Below are positions 23,749-31,941 of a stretch of DNA of 64,000 bases, one piece after another. The translations under genes and the position numbers were made by a program. The stretch spans positions 1 to 64,000 of the forward strand of contig NZ_JAKRGC010000010.1 in assembly GCF_022347745.1 (NCBI RefSeq). Direction: 5' to 3'. The DNA is from Streptomyces sp. OfavH-34-F (GTDB lineage Bacteria; Actinomycetota; Actinomycetes; Streptomycetales; Streptomycetaceae). Numbering within the stretch: position 1 is the first letter of the stretch; each line of letters starts with the position of its first letter. The notes beneath the pieces are model-generated. The model was not told where the DNA came from, ran no database searches, and saw nothing but the letters and a program-made list of their open reading frames with translations.

Positions 23749-25602
23749 ATGGCCGCCGCAACCCGTTCACCCGATACCGCCCCACCCGAAGCCGACGGAC
23801 CGGCGGGAACCAGGATCAGCCGACTGCGCTACCGGCTGAGTGTCCTGCGGCACGAGCCGACGCACCTCCTGGGCGTCCTGCTCGTCGTGGCCCTCCTCTA
23901 CCTGGTGCTGGCACCGCTGATCGCGGTGCTCTCCGACTCCACCCAGGTGCAGTACGGCGACGAGGGCCAGGCCCGCCAGGCGCCCGGCAGCCTCACCAGC
24001 TACTACTTCTGGCGGGTCTTCCGCTCACCGGTCGCCCGCATCCTGTTCTGGGAGCCGCTGCTGCACACCGTCGTGGTCGCGCTCGGCGTCACGGTCGTGG
24101 CCGTGGTCCTCGGCGGCTCCATGGCCTGGCTGCTGACCCGCACCAACGTGATGGGCCGCAAGAGGCTGTCCACCGCGCTCGTCGTGCCGTACATGCTGCC
24201 GTCCTGGACCTTCGCGCTGGCATGGCTGGCCCTGTTCAAGAACGACTCCTCCGGCGGACAGATCGGCATCCTGGAGTCCTGGGGCGTGCACACGCCGAAC
24301 TGGCTGGCATACGGCCAGGTGCCGATCATCCTCTGCCTGGGCCTGCACTACTACCCGTTCGTGCTCCTGCTGTTCGGCAATGCCCTGCGCCGCATCGACA
24401 GCCAACTGGAGGACTCCGCCCGCATCCTGGGCGCCGGCCGCCGCACGGTCGCCGCCCGGATCACCCTCCCGCTGATGCTTCCGTCGCTGTCGTCCTCGGT
24501 CCTGCTGGTCTTCGGCCGCATCCTCGGTACCTTCGGCACCCCCTACATCCTGGGCCTGCCCGTCGACTACAGCCTCCTGTCCACCTCGCTGTTCCGTGCG
24601 GTCAACAGCCACCAGCGCGGCGTCACCGCCGTGCTCACCGCGGTCATCGTGGTGGTCGGGGTCCTGGTGATCCTCGTCGACACCCGGCTCGCCAGGGAGC
24701 AGAAGCGGTTCGTCACGGTGGGCGGCAAGGGCGCCATGGACCGCGTTTCCGACCTCGGACGCTGGCGCCGGCCCGCACTCGGTGCCGCCCTCGCCGTGTT
24801 CACCGCGGGCGTCGTCCTCCCGGTGGCCACCCTCGCCCTGTCCACCGTCACCAAGACCCCCGGCGTCTTCCGCGCCGACAACTTCACCCTCAAGTACTGG
24901 ATCGGCGGCCATCTGCCCGGCGCCCCGGGCTTCCCGCACGGGGTGCTGCGGGGCAGCCAGCTCTACGAAGCCGCGTGGAACAGTCTGCGCATCGTCGGCC
25001 TCGCCGCCCTCATCTGCGGCGTGGTGGGCCTGCTCGTCGGCTACGTCGTGGTCCGCGCCGGCAACGGCAGGACCGGCTCGCTCCTGCGGCAGATCAGCTT
25101 CCTCCCGTACATGGTGCCGGGCATCGCCTTCGCCGCCGCCTTCCTCTCGCTGTTCGCCGTACGCCGGGGGCCGGTTCCCGCCCTGTACGGCTCGGTCAGC
25201 CTGCTCGTGCTCGTCCTGGCCGTCACCCACCTCCCCTACGCCTCACGGTCGGGCATCAGCGCGATGACCCAGCTCGGCCGGGAACCGGAGGAGGCCGCGC
25301 AGATCTCCGGCGCGGGCTGGTTCACCCGGCTCCGCAAGATCATCATCCCGATCCAGCGGGGCGCTCTGACGACCGGCGTCATCCTGCCGTTCATCTCCGG
25401 CCTCAAGGAACTGAGCATCGTCATCATGCTCACCACCACCGGCACCCAGCTGCTGACCACGCTGTCGATCAACCTGGTCGACTACGCCTACGACCAGATG
25501 GCCAACGCGGTGGTGCTCGTCATCGCTCTGGTCTCCTTCCTCGCCACCTATCTCACCCAACGCCTGACGAAGACCAACCTGTCGTCCGGACTCGGAGGCT
25601 GA
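23749..25602 (+). CDS. Fused double-domain ABC permease (FbpB/AfuB/ThiP type)
   Basis: A 617-residue membrane protein with two BPD_transp_1 halves in one chain, about 12 helices. Each half carries the EAA loop that contacts the ATPase: first LEDSARILGAGRRTVAARITLPLMLPSLSS (about 220-250), second EEAAQISGAGWFTRLRKIIIPIQRGAL (about 513-540). The fused form is standard for Fe3+, thiamine, 2-AEP and sugar-phosphate importers of this family. The gene starts 72 nt after the binding protein, and the ATPase follows 7 nt after its stop. It forms the translocation path of the importer. Confidence 0.92.
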   Translation: MAAATRSPDTAPPEADGPAGTRISRLRYRLSVLRHEPTHLLGVLLVVALLYLVLAPLIAVLSDSTQVQYGDEGQARQAPGSLTSYYFWRVFRSPVARILFWEPLLHTVVVALGVTVVAVVLGGSMAWLLTRTNVMGRKRLSTALVVPYMLPSWTFALAWLALFKNDSSGGQIGILESWGVHTPNWLAYGQVPIILCLGLHYYPFVLLLFGNALRRIDSQLEDSARILGAGRRTVAARITLPLMLPSLSSSVLLVFGRILGTFGTPYILGLPVDYSLLSTSLFRAVNSHQRGVTAVLTAVIVVVGVLVILVDTRLAREQKRFVTVGGKGAMDRVSDLGRWRRPALGAALAVFTAGVVLPVATLALSTVTKTPGVFRADNFTLKYWIGGHLPGAPGFPHGVLRGSQLYEAAWNSLRIVGLAALICGVVGLLVGYVVVRAGNGRTGSLLRQISFLPYMVPGIAFAAAFLSLFAVRRGPVPALYGSVSLLVLVLAVTHLPYASRSGISAMTQLGREPEEAAQISGAGWFTRLRKIIIPIQRGALTTGVILPFISGLKELSIVIMLTTTGTQLLTTLSINLVDYAYDQMANAVVLVIALVSFLATYLTQRLTKTNLSSGLGG

Positions 25603-25609
25603 AGACGTC

Positions 25610-26752
25610 ATGCCGACCATCACGCTCTCCTCGGTGCGCAAGAGCTACGGCTCCGGACCGCCCGCCGTCGACAACCTCGACCTGGAAATACCCGACGGCT
25701 CGTTCACCTGCCTGCTGGGCCCCTCCGGGTGCGGGAAGACCACCACCCTGCGCATGATCTCCGGGCTCGAACCGCTCGACGCCGGCACCATCACCGTCGG
25801 CGACCGGATCATGGACTCCACCGTCGACGGAGTCTTCGTCCCGCCGGAGAAGCGAGGCATGGGCCTCGTCTTCCAGAACTACGCCCTCTGGCCCCACCTG
25901 ACGGTCGCCAAGAACGTCGAGTTCGGACTGAGGGTCCGCAAGGTCAAACCCGCGGAACGCGCCGAACGCGCGGCCGCCGCGCTGAAGATGATGCAGATCG
26001 AATGGGCGGCCGACCGCTACCCCGCCCAGCTCTCCGGCGGCCAGCAGCAGCGCGTCTCCCTGGCCCGCATGCTCGCCGTCAACCCGAACGTCCTGCTGCT
26101 GGACGAACCCCTGTCCAATCTCGACGCGCAGTTGCGTCTGGACATGCGGGCCGAACTCAAGCGCATCCACGACGAGACCGGCCACACCATCGTCTTCGTC
26201 ACGCACGACCAGCTGGAAGCCATGACCATGGCCACCCACGTCGTGGTGATGAACAAGGGCCACGTCCAGCAGATGGCCCCGCCCATGGAGGTCTACACCC
26301 GGCCGGCCAACACCTTCGTGGCCCGCTTCGTCGGCAGCCCCCCGATGAACCTGTTCGCAACCGGCGACAACGGGTTCACCGAAACGGCCCGCGACCACGT
26401 CCTCGCGGCCCGCCCCGACCTCACCGGCCGACTGACCACCATCGGCGCCCGCCCCGAGCACCTGCGGCTCCTCGACGACGGAGACCAGCCGCCCGAGGGC
26501 ACCCACGTCTTCGAAGCCGCCATCAGGACCGCCCTGCCCACCGGCTCCAGCTGGACCGTACTGGTCGGCGCGGGAGACACCGAGCTGTACCTCGTCTCGT
26601 ACACCGACGTACACGCCGCCCCCGGGACGACCGTGCGCTGCGCCGTCCGCACGAGCGACCTGCACCTGTTCGACGCGTCGGGGGACAGGCTGCCCGACGA
26701 AGCCGCCGACACCCCACTCACCGAGGAGAACACCGCCACATGGGCCAGCTGA
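25610..26752 (+). CDS. ABC importer ATPase (FbpC/AfuC/PotA type)
   Basis: A 380-residue nucleotide-binding subunit. Walker A is GPSGCGKTT (about 37-45), Q-loop is VFQNYALWPHL, signature is LSGGQQQR (about 143-150), Walker B is VLLLDEPLSNLD and the H-loop is FVTHDQLEAM. A C-terminal TOBE domain follows from about 285 (TIGARPEHLRLL, then RCAVRTSDLHLFD). It energises the permease at 23749. Its last 13 nt overlap the start of the first HAD phosphatase gene, so importer and phosphatase are translationally linked. That overlap is strong contextual evidence that the imported compound is phosphorylated. Confidence 0.93.
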   Translation: MPTITLSSVRKSYGSGPPAVDNLDLEIPDGSFTCLLGPSGCGKTTTLRMISGLEPLDAGTITVGDRIMDSTVDGVFVPPEKRGMGLVFQNYALWPHLTVAKNVEFGLRVRKVKPAERAERAAAALKMMQIEWAADRYPAQLSGGQQQRVSLARMLAVNPNVLLLDEPLSNLDAQLRLDMRAELKRIHDETGHTIVFVTHDQLEAMTMATHVVVMNKGHVQQMAPPMEVYTRPANTFVARFVGSPPMNLFATGDNGFTETARDHVLAARPDLTGRLTTIGARPEHLRLLDDGDQPPEGTHVFEAAIRTALPTGSSWTVLVGAGDTELYLVSYTDVHAAPGTTVRCAVRTSDLHLFDASGDRLPDEAADTPLTEENTATWAS

Positions 26753-27522
26753 CCCGCCCCACCGCCCTGCTGCTCGACTTCGGCGGGGTGGTCGTGGCGA
26801 CGACCAACCGGCCCACCTGGGCCGGCGAACTCGCCACCGAGTTGCACACCGCGCTCGGCGCGGCGGGCTGCCGCGAACTGAGCGTCGAGCACATCGAGGC
26901 CGACCTCAGGGCGGGTTCCGCGGCCGACTCGCACTGGAAGAACGCCATGAGCCGGCCGGCCGCGCCCGAGGAGATGACCCACCAGCGCTTCTGGCGCGAC
27001 TTCGTCGCCGCGGACTGGCCCGCCGCCGCGCACGCCTGGGTGACCGCGCACGCCGACCCGCTGTGCCACCGCCTCGGCGAACTCAAGCAGGACCGCACCA
27101 CCCGCCAGGGCATCTCCGAACTCCTCGACGCCTGCGACGACCTCGGCATCGCCGTCGCCATCGTCTCCAACGCGCTCGCCGGCTCCGTGCACCGCGCCTA
27201 CATGGCCGAGCACGGCCTCGACAAGCGCGTGGCGGTGCAGGTGTACAGCGACGAGGTCGCCGTCCGCAAACCCAACCCGGAAATGATCCGCATCGCCGCA
27301 CGGGCCCTGGGCACCGACCCGGCGGGCTGCTGGTACGTCGGCGACAACTACGACCGCGACGTCCTGTGCGGCAGGCGCGCAGGGGCCGGCGCCACCGTCC
27401 TGATGGAGGCCCGGGGCACCTACGACCGCCCCTACGTCGTCCAGGCCGAACCCGACGCCGTCGTCGGCGACCCGGACGAACTGCGCGGCCTCCTTCTCGG
27501 GGCCCCGGCCCCCCGGACCTGA
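26740..27522 (+). CDS. HAD-family hydrolase, subfamily IA (phosphatase), copy 1
   Basis: A 260-residue haloacid-dehalogenase-type hydrolase. Motif I is LLLDFGGVV (about 9-17), so the nucleophile Asp is followed by Gly at the +2 position, as in YihX-type phosphatases. Motif II is AIVSNA (about 141-146), motif III the Lys in VRKPNPEM, and motif IV GDNYDRDVLCG (about 204-214). A helical cap lies between motifs I and II (AADSHWKNAMSRPAAPEE). ATG 26740 overlaps the ATPase gene by 13 nt. The downstream gene at 27584 is a clear paralogue. Likely removes phosphate from the imported substrate; exact specificity unknown. Confidence 0.85.
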   Translation: MGQLTRPTALLLDFGGVVVATTNRPTWAGELATELHTALGAAGCRELSVEHIEADLRAGSAADSHWKNAMSRPAAPEEMTHQRFWRDFVAADWPAAAHAWVTAHADPLCHRLGELKQDRTTRQGISELLDACDDLGIAVAIVSNALAGSVHRAYMAEHGLDKRVAVQVYSDEVAVRKPNPEMIRIAARALGTDPAGCWYVGDNYDRDVLCGRRAGAGATVLMEARGTYDRPYVVQAEPDAVVGDPDELRGLLLGAPAPRT

Positions 27523-27583
27523 TGAGGACCGCGGGGCTCCGCGTACACGTCCCGACCACCCGAACCACCCGATGGGAGACCCC

Positions 27584-28387
27584 GTGACGATGCTCCGCCC
27601 CCCGCGGGCGCTGCTGCTGGACCACGGCGGTGTGCTGATGCGGTCCGTCAAACACCCCGAGCGCATGGCCGGCTTTGCCGCCCGCGTACACGCCCTGACC
27701 GGCCCCGCCCCGGGGCTCGACCGCGCGGCCGTGCTGGCCGGCATCACCGCCGGCAGGGCCGCGTACCGGGCCTGGAAGAACGGGCTCGCCCGCACCCCCG
27801 AGCCCCGCGAGATCCGGCACCGCGAACTCTGGGAGGACTTCATCGCGGCCGACTGGCCGCCCGCCGCCCGCGCTCTCGTCGGCGCGGAGGCGACCTGGCT
27901 GTGCCGCGAACTGGTACTCGCCGAGAGCGACAGGACGGTCGCCCCGGGCATGCTCGACACGCTGCGGCTCGCCCGCCGCCACGGGGTCCGTACCGGCATC
28001 GTCTCCAACACCCTCGTAGGCGCCCTCAACCGGGACCTGGCCCGGCGCTTCGGCACCGACCCCCTGCTCGACGTGCAGGTGTACTCCGACGAGACCGGGC
28101 GGCGCAAGCCCGACCCCGAGATGATCCGCCTCGCCGCCCGCGCCCTGTCCGTCGACCCCTCCGACTGCTGGTACGTCGGCGACCACTACGACCGTGACGT
28201 GGTGTGCGGCAAGCGCGCCGGGGCCGGGGCGACGATCCTCATGCGCCCCGCCGACCGCCGCGACCCGCAGGCCCGCCCCCGGCCCGACGCCGAGGTCGCC
28301 GACGGAACCGAACTGCTGGACCTGCTGCGTACCGCACTCACCCACCACGACACCGCACACACCCCCGGGCAGGAGGCCGCGGCATGA
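27584..28387 (+). CDS. HAD-family hydrolase, subfamily IA (phosphatase), copy 2
   Basis: A 267-residue paralogue of the preceding gene, sharing the same blocks: LLLDHGGVLM as motif I, AYRAWKNGLARTPEPREI in the cap, RHRELWEDFIAADWPPAARAL (compare RFWRDFVAADWPAAAHAW upstream), GIVSNTLVGALNR, VQVYSDETGRRKPDPEMI, and DCWYVGDHYDRDVVCGKRAGAGATILM. GTG 27584 is preferred because GGGAG lies just upstream; ATG 27572 is possible. The pair probably arose by tandem duplication and may act on different positional isomers of the imported phosphate ester (inference). The stop overlaps the next start as ATGA. Confidence 0.85.
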   Translation: MTMLRPPRALLLDHGGVLMRSVKHPERMAGFAARVHALTGPAPGLDRAAVLAGITAGRAAYRAWKNGLARTPEPREIRHRELWEDFIAADWPPAARALVGAEATWLCRELVLAESDRTVAPGMLDTLRLARRHGVRTGIVSNTLVGALNRDLARRFGTDPLLDVQVYSDETGRRKPDPEMIRLAARALSVDPSDCWYVGDHYDRDVVCGKRAGAGATILMRPADRRDPQARPRPDAEVADGTELLDLLRTALTHHDTAHTPGQEAAA

Positions 28388-29214
28388 ACGAGCTGGACGA
28401 GCTGTCCGTACGGCTGCGCGAAGTCGCCACCGAGGCGGCGCTGGCCGTCGCACCCGACCTGGTGGCGGCCTTCCGCAGCGCCATGGACGTGGACTTCAAA
28501 CGCGACGAGCACGACCCCGTCACCGTGCACGACAAGCGCGCGGAGGAACGCATCCGCGAGGTGCTGGCCGAGCGGGTGCCCGACAGCACCGTCGTGGGCG
28601 AGGAAGGCGGCCGCCACGACGGCGGCGGACGCATCGCCTGGTACGTCGACCCCATCGACGGGACCGCCAACTTCGCCCGGGGCCTCGCCTTCTTCTGCAC
28701 CTCCATCGGCGTCACCGTCGACGGCGAACCCGTGGCGGGCGCCATCGTCGACCCGGTCGCCGGACACGTCTTCACCGCCGACGCCACCGGCGCACGCCTC
28801 AACGACGAGCCGCTGCGCCCCCACGGAGTGCGCGAAGAGGCCCGCGGGCTGCTCATCACCGGCTTCCCCACGACCCGGGAGCTGGCGTGGAACGACCCGC
28901 AGACACTGCCCCGGTTCGGTGAACTCGTCACCCGCTACGGAACCGTACGCCGCCCCGGAAGCTCCGCGCTGACCCTCGCCCACGTCGCGGCCGGCTGGTG
29001 CGACGCGGCCCTCGGCACCTCCGTCAACGCCTGGGACATCTGCGCCGCCCACGTGCTGGTCCGGCGCTCCGGTGGCGTGTACCACTCCTTCGCCGGCGAC
29101 GACGGCTGGGACCAGCCCGGATATCTCGCCCACGGGCCGAACCTCGAACCGCTCGCCGCGCGCGCGTTCGTGGAGTGGTACCAGAGCCGGCTGCCCGCGA
29201 GGAGCATCGCATGA
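28384..29214 (+). CDS. Inositol monophosphatase family enzyme
   Basis: A 276-residue Mg-dependent phosphatase of the IMPase/FIG superfamily. All signatures are present: DKRAEERIREVL (about 53-64), VVGEEGG metal Glu (about 74-80), DPIDGTANFARG (about 92-103) and the C-terminal WDICAAHVLVRRSGG (about 216-230). Family members hydrolyse inositol-1-phosphate and related esters; some act on histidinol phosphate, FBP or PAP. In this operon, inositol phosphate is the natural candidate, giving free inositol for IolG. ATGA overlaps at both ends with the neighbouring HAD genes imply tight translational coupling. No membrane or signal segment, so it is cytoplasmic. Confidence 0.9.
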   Translation: MNELDELSVRLREVATEAALAVAPDLVAAFRSAMDVDFKRDEHDPVTVHDKRAEERIREVLAERVPDSTVVGEEGGRHDGGGRIAWYVDPIDGTANFARGLAFFCTSIGVTVDGEPVAGAIVDPVAGHVFTADATGARLNDEPLRPHGVREEARGLLITGFPTTRELAWNDPQTLPRFGELVTRYGTVRRPGSSALTLAHVAAGWCDAALGTSVNAWDICAAHVLVRRSGGVYHSFAGDDGWDQPGYLAHGPNLEPLAARAFVEWYQSRLPARSIA

Positions 29215-30026
29215 CGCCCCCCGCGACACCCCCGCACTACGCGTGGATCGTCACCGACCTGGACGGCACCCTGGTCGACCGCGACCTGCGGATCGTGCCC
29301 CGCAGCGCCGAGGCACTGCGGCGCTACCAGGACAGGGGCGGCACCGTGGTCATCGCCACCGGCCGCAACGAGGTCTCCGCGGGCCGCTACCACGACGAAC
29401 TCGGCCTGCGCACCCCGCTGATCGTCTACAACGGCGCACGCGTCGTCGATCCGCTGTCCGGAACACGCCTGCTCGACCTGGATCTCGGGGACTCGTGGCA
29501 GCCCCTGCGCGACGACCTGCTCCACCAACTCCCCGACGGCGTGGGCGCGGTGGCCTTCGCCGGCGAGGACGCCCACATCCTGCGGCCGGCGCCCGCGCTG
29601 GCGGCGTACGCCGGACGCGACCGGATCGAACTGCGCGAGGACGCCGTACACCGGGCGCCGACCAAGGTCATGCTGATCGCCGACCGCCCGGGCCTCGGCC
29701 CGCTGGCGCGACTGGCGGCCCGGCACTGCCCGGCCGCCCGGCTCCTCCAGTCCGAGGACACCTATCTGGAGATCCTGCCGCAGGGCGCGGGCAAGGAGGT
29801 GGCGGTGCGCCGGCTCGCCGAGCGGGCCGGCGTGCCGATGGAACGCGTCGCGGCCATCGGTGACAACCCCAACGACACCGCCATGGTGCGGGCGGCCGGC
29901 CTGGGAGCGGCGGTCGGCGACGGCCACCAGGAGGTCCGCGCCGCCGCGGACCTCGTGGTGGGCCCGTGCGGGCTCGGAGCGGTCGCCGACCTCGTGGAGC
30001 GCGTCCTCGAAGGCGGCGGACCGTGA
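29211..30026 (+). CDS. HAD-IIB (Cof-type) phosphatase
   Basis: A 271-residue Cof-like hydrolase. Motif I is VTDLDGTLVD (about 14-23), motif II region VVIATGRN, cap starts LIVYNGARVVDP, motif III Lys near GKEVAVRRL, and motif IV AAIGDNPNDTAMVRAAG. HAD-IIB enzymes dephosphorylate sugar phosphates and related metabolites with Mg. It is the fourth consecutive phosphatase-type gene after the importer and is coupled to the IMPase gene by an ATGA overlap. Its presence fits stepwise removal of several phosphates from one imported compound. Confidence 0.87.
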   Translation: MTPPATPPHYAWIVTDLDGTLVDRDLRIVPRSAEALRRYQDRGGTVVIATGRNEVSAGRYHDELGLRTPLIVYNGARVVDPLSGTRLLDLDLGDSWQPLRDDLLHQLPDGVGAVAFAGEDAHILRPAPALAAYAGRDRIELREDAVHRAPTKVMLIADRPGLGPLARLAARHCPAARLLQSEDTYLEILPQGAGKEVAVRRLAERAGVPMERVAAIGDNPNDTAMVRAAGLGAAVGDGHQEVRAAADLVVGPCGLGAVADLVERVLEGGGP

Positions 30027-30087
30027 TCGTCACGGTCCCCGGGGCCGGCCAACCGCCGCTCCGGGCGGCGGGCGGGGCGATGACACG

Positions 30088-30783
30088 GTGAATCACGACG
30101 GGACCTCACTCGCCCACCTGGCGGTGGCCTTCGCCCTGTGCGCCGTCATCGGTTTCGAGCGCGAGTACCGCCAGAAGTCGGCGGGCCTGCGCACCCATGT
30201 CCTGGTCGGCCTCGGATCGGCGCTGTTCATGCTGGTTTCGAAGTACGGCTTCGCCGACATGCTGGGACTGCCCGGCGTGGGGCTGGACCCCTCCCGCGTC
30301 GCCGCGCAGATCGTATCCGGGATCGGGTTCATCGGCGGTGGACTGATCTTCGTACGCAGGGACGCGGTGCGCGGTCTGACGACGGCGGCCAGCGTGTGGC
30401 TGGCGGCGTCGGTCGGTGCCGCGGCGGGCTCGGGGCTGCTGGTGCTGGCAGCCGCCGTGACCGCGGCCTACCTCCTGGTCGCCTTCGCGTTCCCCGCGCT
30501 CGCACGGCGGTTGCCCCGCTCGCCCTCGGAGTCGGTCCTTCTGCACGTCAGCTATCTGGACGGGCGGGGACTGCTGCGCGACATCGTCCGTGAGTGCACG
30601 GGGGCGGGATTCCACGTGGCGGGACTGCGAACGGCGGGCTGTCCGCCGGCGGACGCGAGCCCCGCCCAGGTGGGCGTCCTGCTCGAACTGTCCGGGCAGG
30701 GGGAGCGCGACGAGCTGGTCCCTCGCCTGTCCGACCGCGAGGGAATCACCGAGGTGGCCCTGTTGCGGGACGAGGTCGACTGA
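30088..30783 (+). CDS. MgtC/SapB family membrane protein
   Basis: A 231-residue protein. Four or five N-terminal membrane helices hold the family core: CAVIGFEREYRQKSAGLRTHVLVGLGSALFMLVSKYGF, then IVSGIGFIGGGLIFVRRDAVRGLTTAASVWLAASVGAAAGSG. A soluble ACT-like C-terminal domain follows (about 150-231). GTG 30088 is the only start that keeps the first helix intact. MgtC proteins are tied to growth at low Mg and to phosphate/ATP homeostasis, not direct Mg transport. Placement directly after four Mg-dependent phosphatases suggests it buffers Mg or cytosolic phosphate when phosphorylated substrate is consumed (inference). Confidence 0.85.
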   Translation: MNHDGTSLAHLAVAFALCAVIGFEREYRQKSAGLRTHVLVGLGSALFMLVSKYGFADMLGLPGVGLDPSRVAAQIVSGIGFIGGGLIFVRRDAVRGLTTAASVWLAASVGAAAGSGLLVLAAAVTAAYLLVAFAFPALARRLPRSPSESVLLHVSYLDGRGLLRDIVRECTGAGFHVAGLRTAGCPPADASPAQVGVLLELSGQGERDELVPRLSDREGITEVALLRDEVD

Positions 30784-30864
30784 CGAACGCCGCGCACGCA
30801 CCGGCCCGGCTTCGCCGCTTCCCCCGACGGCCGGGCACCCGGACATGGGCGATTCCTCGGCCAG

Positions 30865-30887
30865 TATGTAAGGACAATAGGTTGACA
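30865..30887 (+). promoter_or_regulatory. Candidate GntR operator and -35 region of the iol operon
   Basis: TATGTAAGGACAATA (30865-30879) includes TGT-N4-ACA and is followed at once by TTGACA (30882-30887). The nonamer TATGTAAGG also appears on the minus strand in the phytase promoter near 22224-22232. A clear -10 is not seen. The operon starts at 31019 with AAGGAGG. Confidence 0.55.
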
Positions 30888-31018
30888 GGTCGCTACTCGA
30901 CGGAGCAAGCTCGGTCACGAGAACGGGCACATGCCCGGTACACCCACCACGGAGAGAAGAGGCACGGCATGCCGATCAGGCCGGTCCACGCCGTACACGT
31001 CGCCGAAGGAGGCAGGCC

Positions 31019-31939
31019 GTGACCGCACCCCTCACCCAGCGCATCGCAGGAGCCCCCATCTCCTGGGGCGTCTGCGAGGTCCCGGGCTGGGGCCACCAGC
31101 TCGGCACCGACCTGGTGCTGCGACAGATGCGCGAGGCCGGACTCGCCGCCACCGAGTTCGGCCCGGAAGGCTTCCTGCCCGACGCCCCCGCGGCCAAGGC
31201 GGCCACCCTCGCCGCGCACGGCCTGCGCGCCGTTGGCCAGTTCGTGCCGGTCGTCCTCCACGACCCGGCCCACGACCCCCTCCCCGAGGTCGAGACCGCG
31301 CTGACCGGTCTCCTGGCGGCCGACGCCCGCACCGTCGTCATCGCGGCGGCGACCGGGGCCGACGGCTACGACGACCGGCCCGCGCTCGACGCCGCGGGCT
31401 GGTCCGTCCTCCTCGCCAACCTCGACCGGATCTCCCTCGCCGCGGCCGACGCCGGTGTCCTCGCGGCCCTCCACCCCCACGTCGGCACGATGGTCGAATC
31501 GGGCGACGAGACCCAGCGGGTCCTCGACGGCTCGGACATCGGCCTGTGCCTGGACCCCGGCCACCTGCTCATCGGCGGGGGCGCCCCGCTGGCCCTCGCC
31601 GCCCGCCTGCCCGGCCGCATCGTCCATGTGCACCTCAAGGACGTACGCCTCGACCTCGCCGACGAGGTACGGGCCGGACGCATGACGTACACCCGGGCGG
31701 TCGCCGAGGGCATGTACGTCCCCCTGGGCGCCGGCGACATCGACATCGCCGGGATCGTCCGGCTGCTGGAGGCGGACGGCTACGCCGGCTGGTACGTGCT
31801 CGAACAGGACACCATCCTGCGCGCCGCACCCGGCGAGGACGGCGGGGCCGACCCCCTCGACGACGTCCGCGCCTCGGTCGCCCACCTGCGCTTCCTCGCC
31901 GCCGGCCACGGGCCCGCCGACGACACCGTGGCGGGCTGA
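31019..31939 (+). CDS. iolE: IolE-like TIM-barrel, probable inosose dehydratase
   Basis: A 306-residue protein of the xylose-isomerase-like TIM-barrel superfamily. IolE/MocC hallmarks are the start RIAGAPISWGVCEVPGWG, AGLAATEFGPEGFLP (about 40-54), the metal-binding strand LHPHVGTMVE (about 149-158), LDPGHLLIGG (about 180-189) and HVHLKDVRLD, then PLGAGDIDIAGIV and GWYVLEQD. IolE dehydrates 2-keto-myo-inositol to 3D-trihydroxycyclohexane-1,2-dione using a divalent metal. It is first gene of the iol operon; GTG 31019 has AAGGAGG 6 nt upstream. Two nucleotides separate its stop from iolC. An epimerase or isomerase function (IolH/IolI type) is the alternative. Confidence 0.82.
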   Translation: MTAPLTQRIAGAPISWGVCEVPGWGHQLGTDLVLRQMREAGLAATEFGPEGFLPDAPAAKAATLAAHGLRAVGQFVPVVLHDPAHDPLPEVETALTGLLAADARTVVIAAATGADGYDDRPALDAAGWSVLLANLDRISLAAADAGVLAALHPHVGTMVESGDETQRVLDGSDIGLCLDPGHLLIGGGAPLALAARLPGRIVHVHLKDVRLDLADEVRAGRMTYTRAVAEGMYVPLGAGDIDIAGIVRLLEADGYAGWYVLEQDTILRAAPGEDGGADPLDDVRASVAHLRFLAAGHGPADDTVAG

Positions 31940-31941
31940 CC

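Noticed and set aside
24025..25230. A 401-codon minus-strand frame rich in Glu, Gln, Asp and His
   Set aside because: It is a typical antisense shadow of a membrane permease gene in high-GC DNA.
24222..25757. A 511-codon plus-strand frame inside the permease gene
   Set aside because: The product is Arg/Pro/His-rich and out of frame with the permease, which has two EAA loops and 12 helices.
22463..26752. Iron(III) transporter assignment for the ABC importer
   Set aside because: The family name alone suggests iron, but no iron-related gene, siderophore gene or iron-box is nearby and the whole context is phosphorylated inositol. It is not excluded experimentally.
28204..28383. Extended start for the IMPase gene at 28204
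   Set aside because: The extra 60 residues are out-of-frame sequence of the preceding HAD gene. ATG 28384 with ATGA overlap is the natural start.
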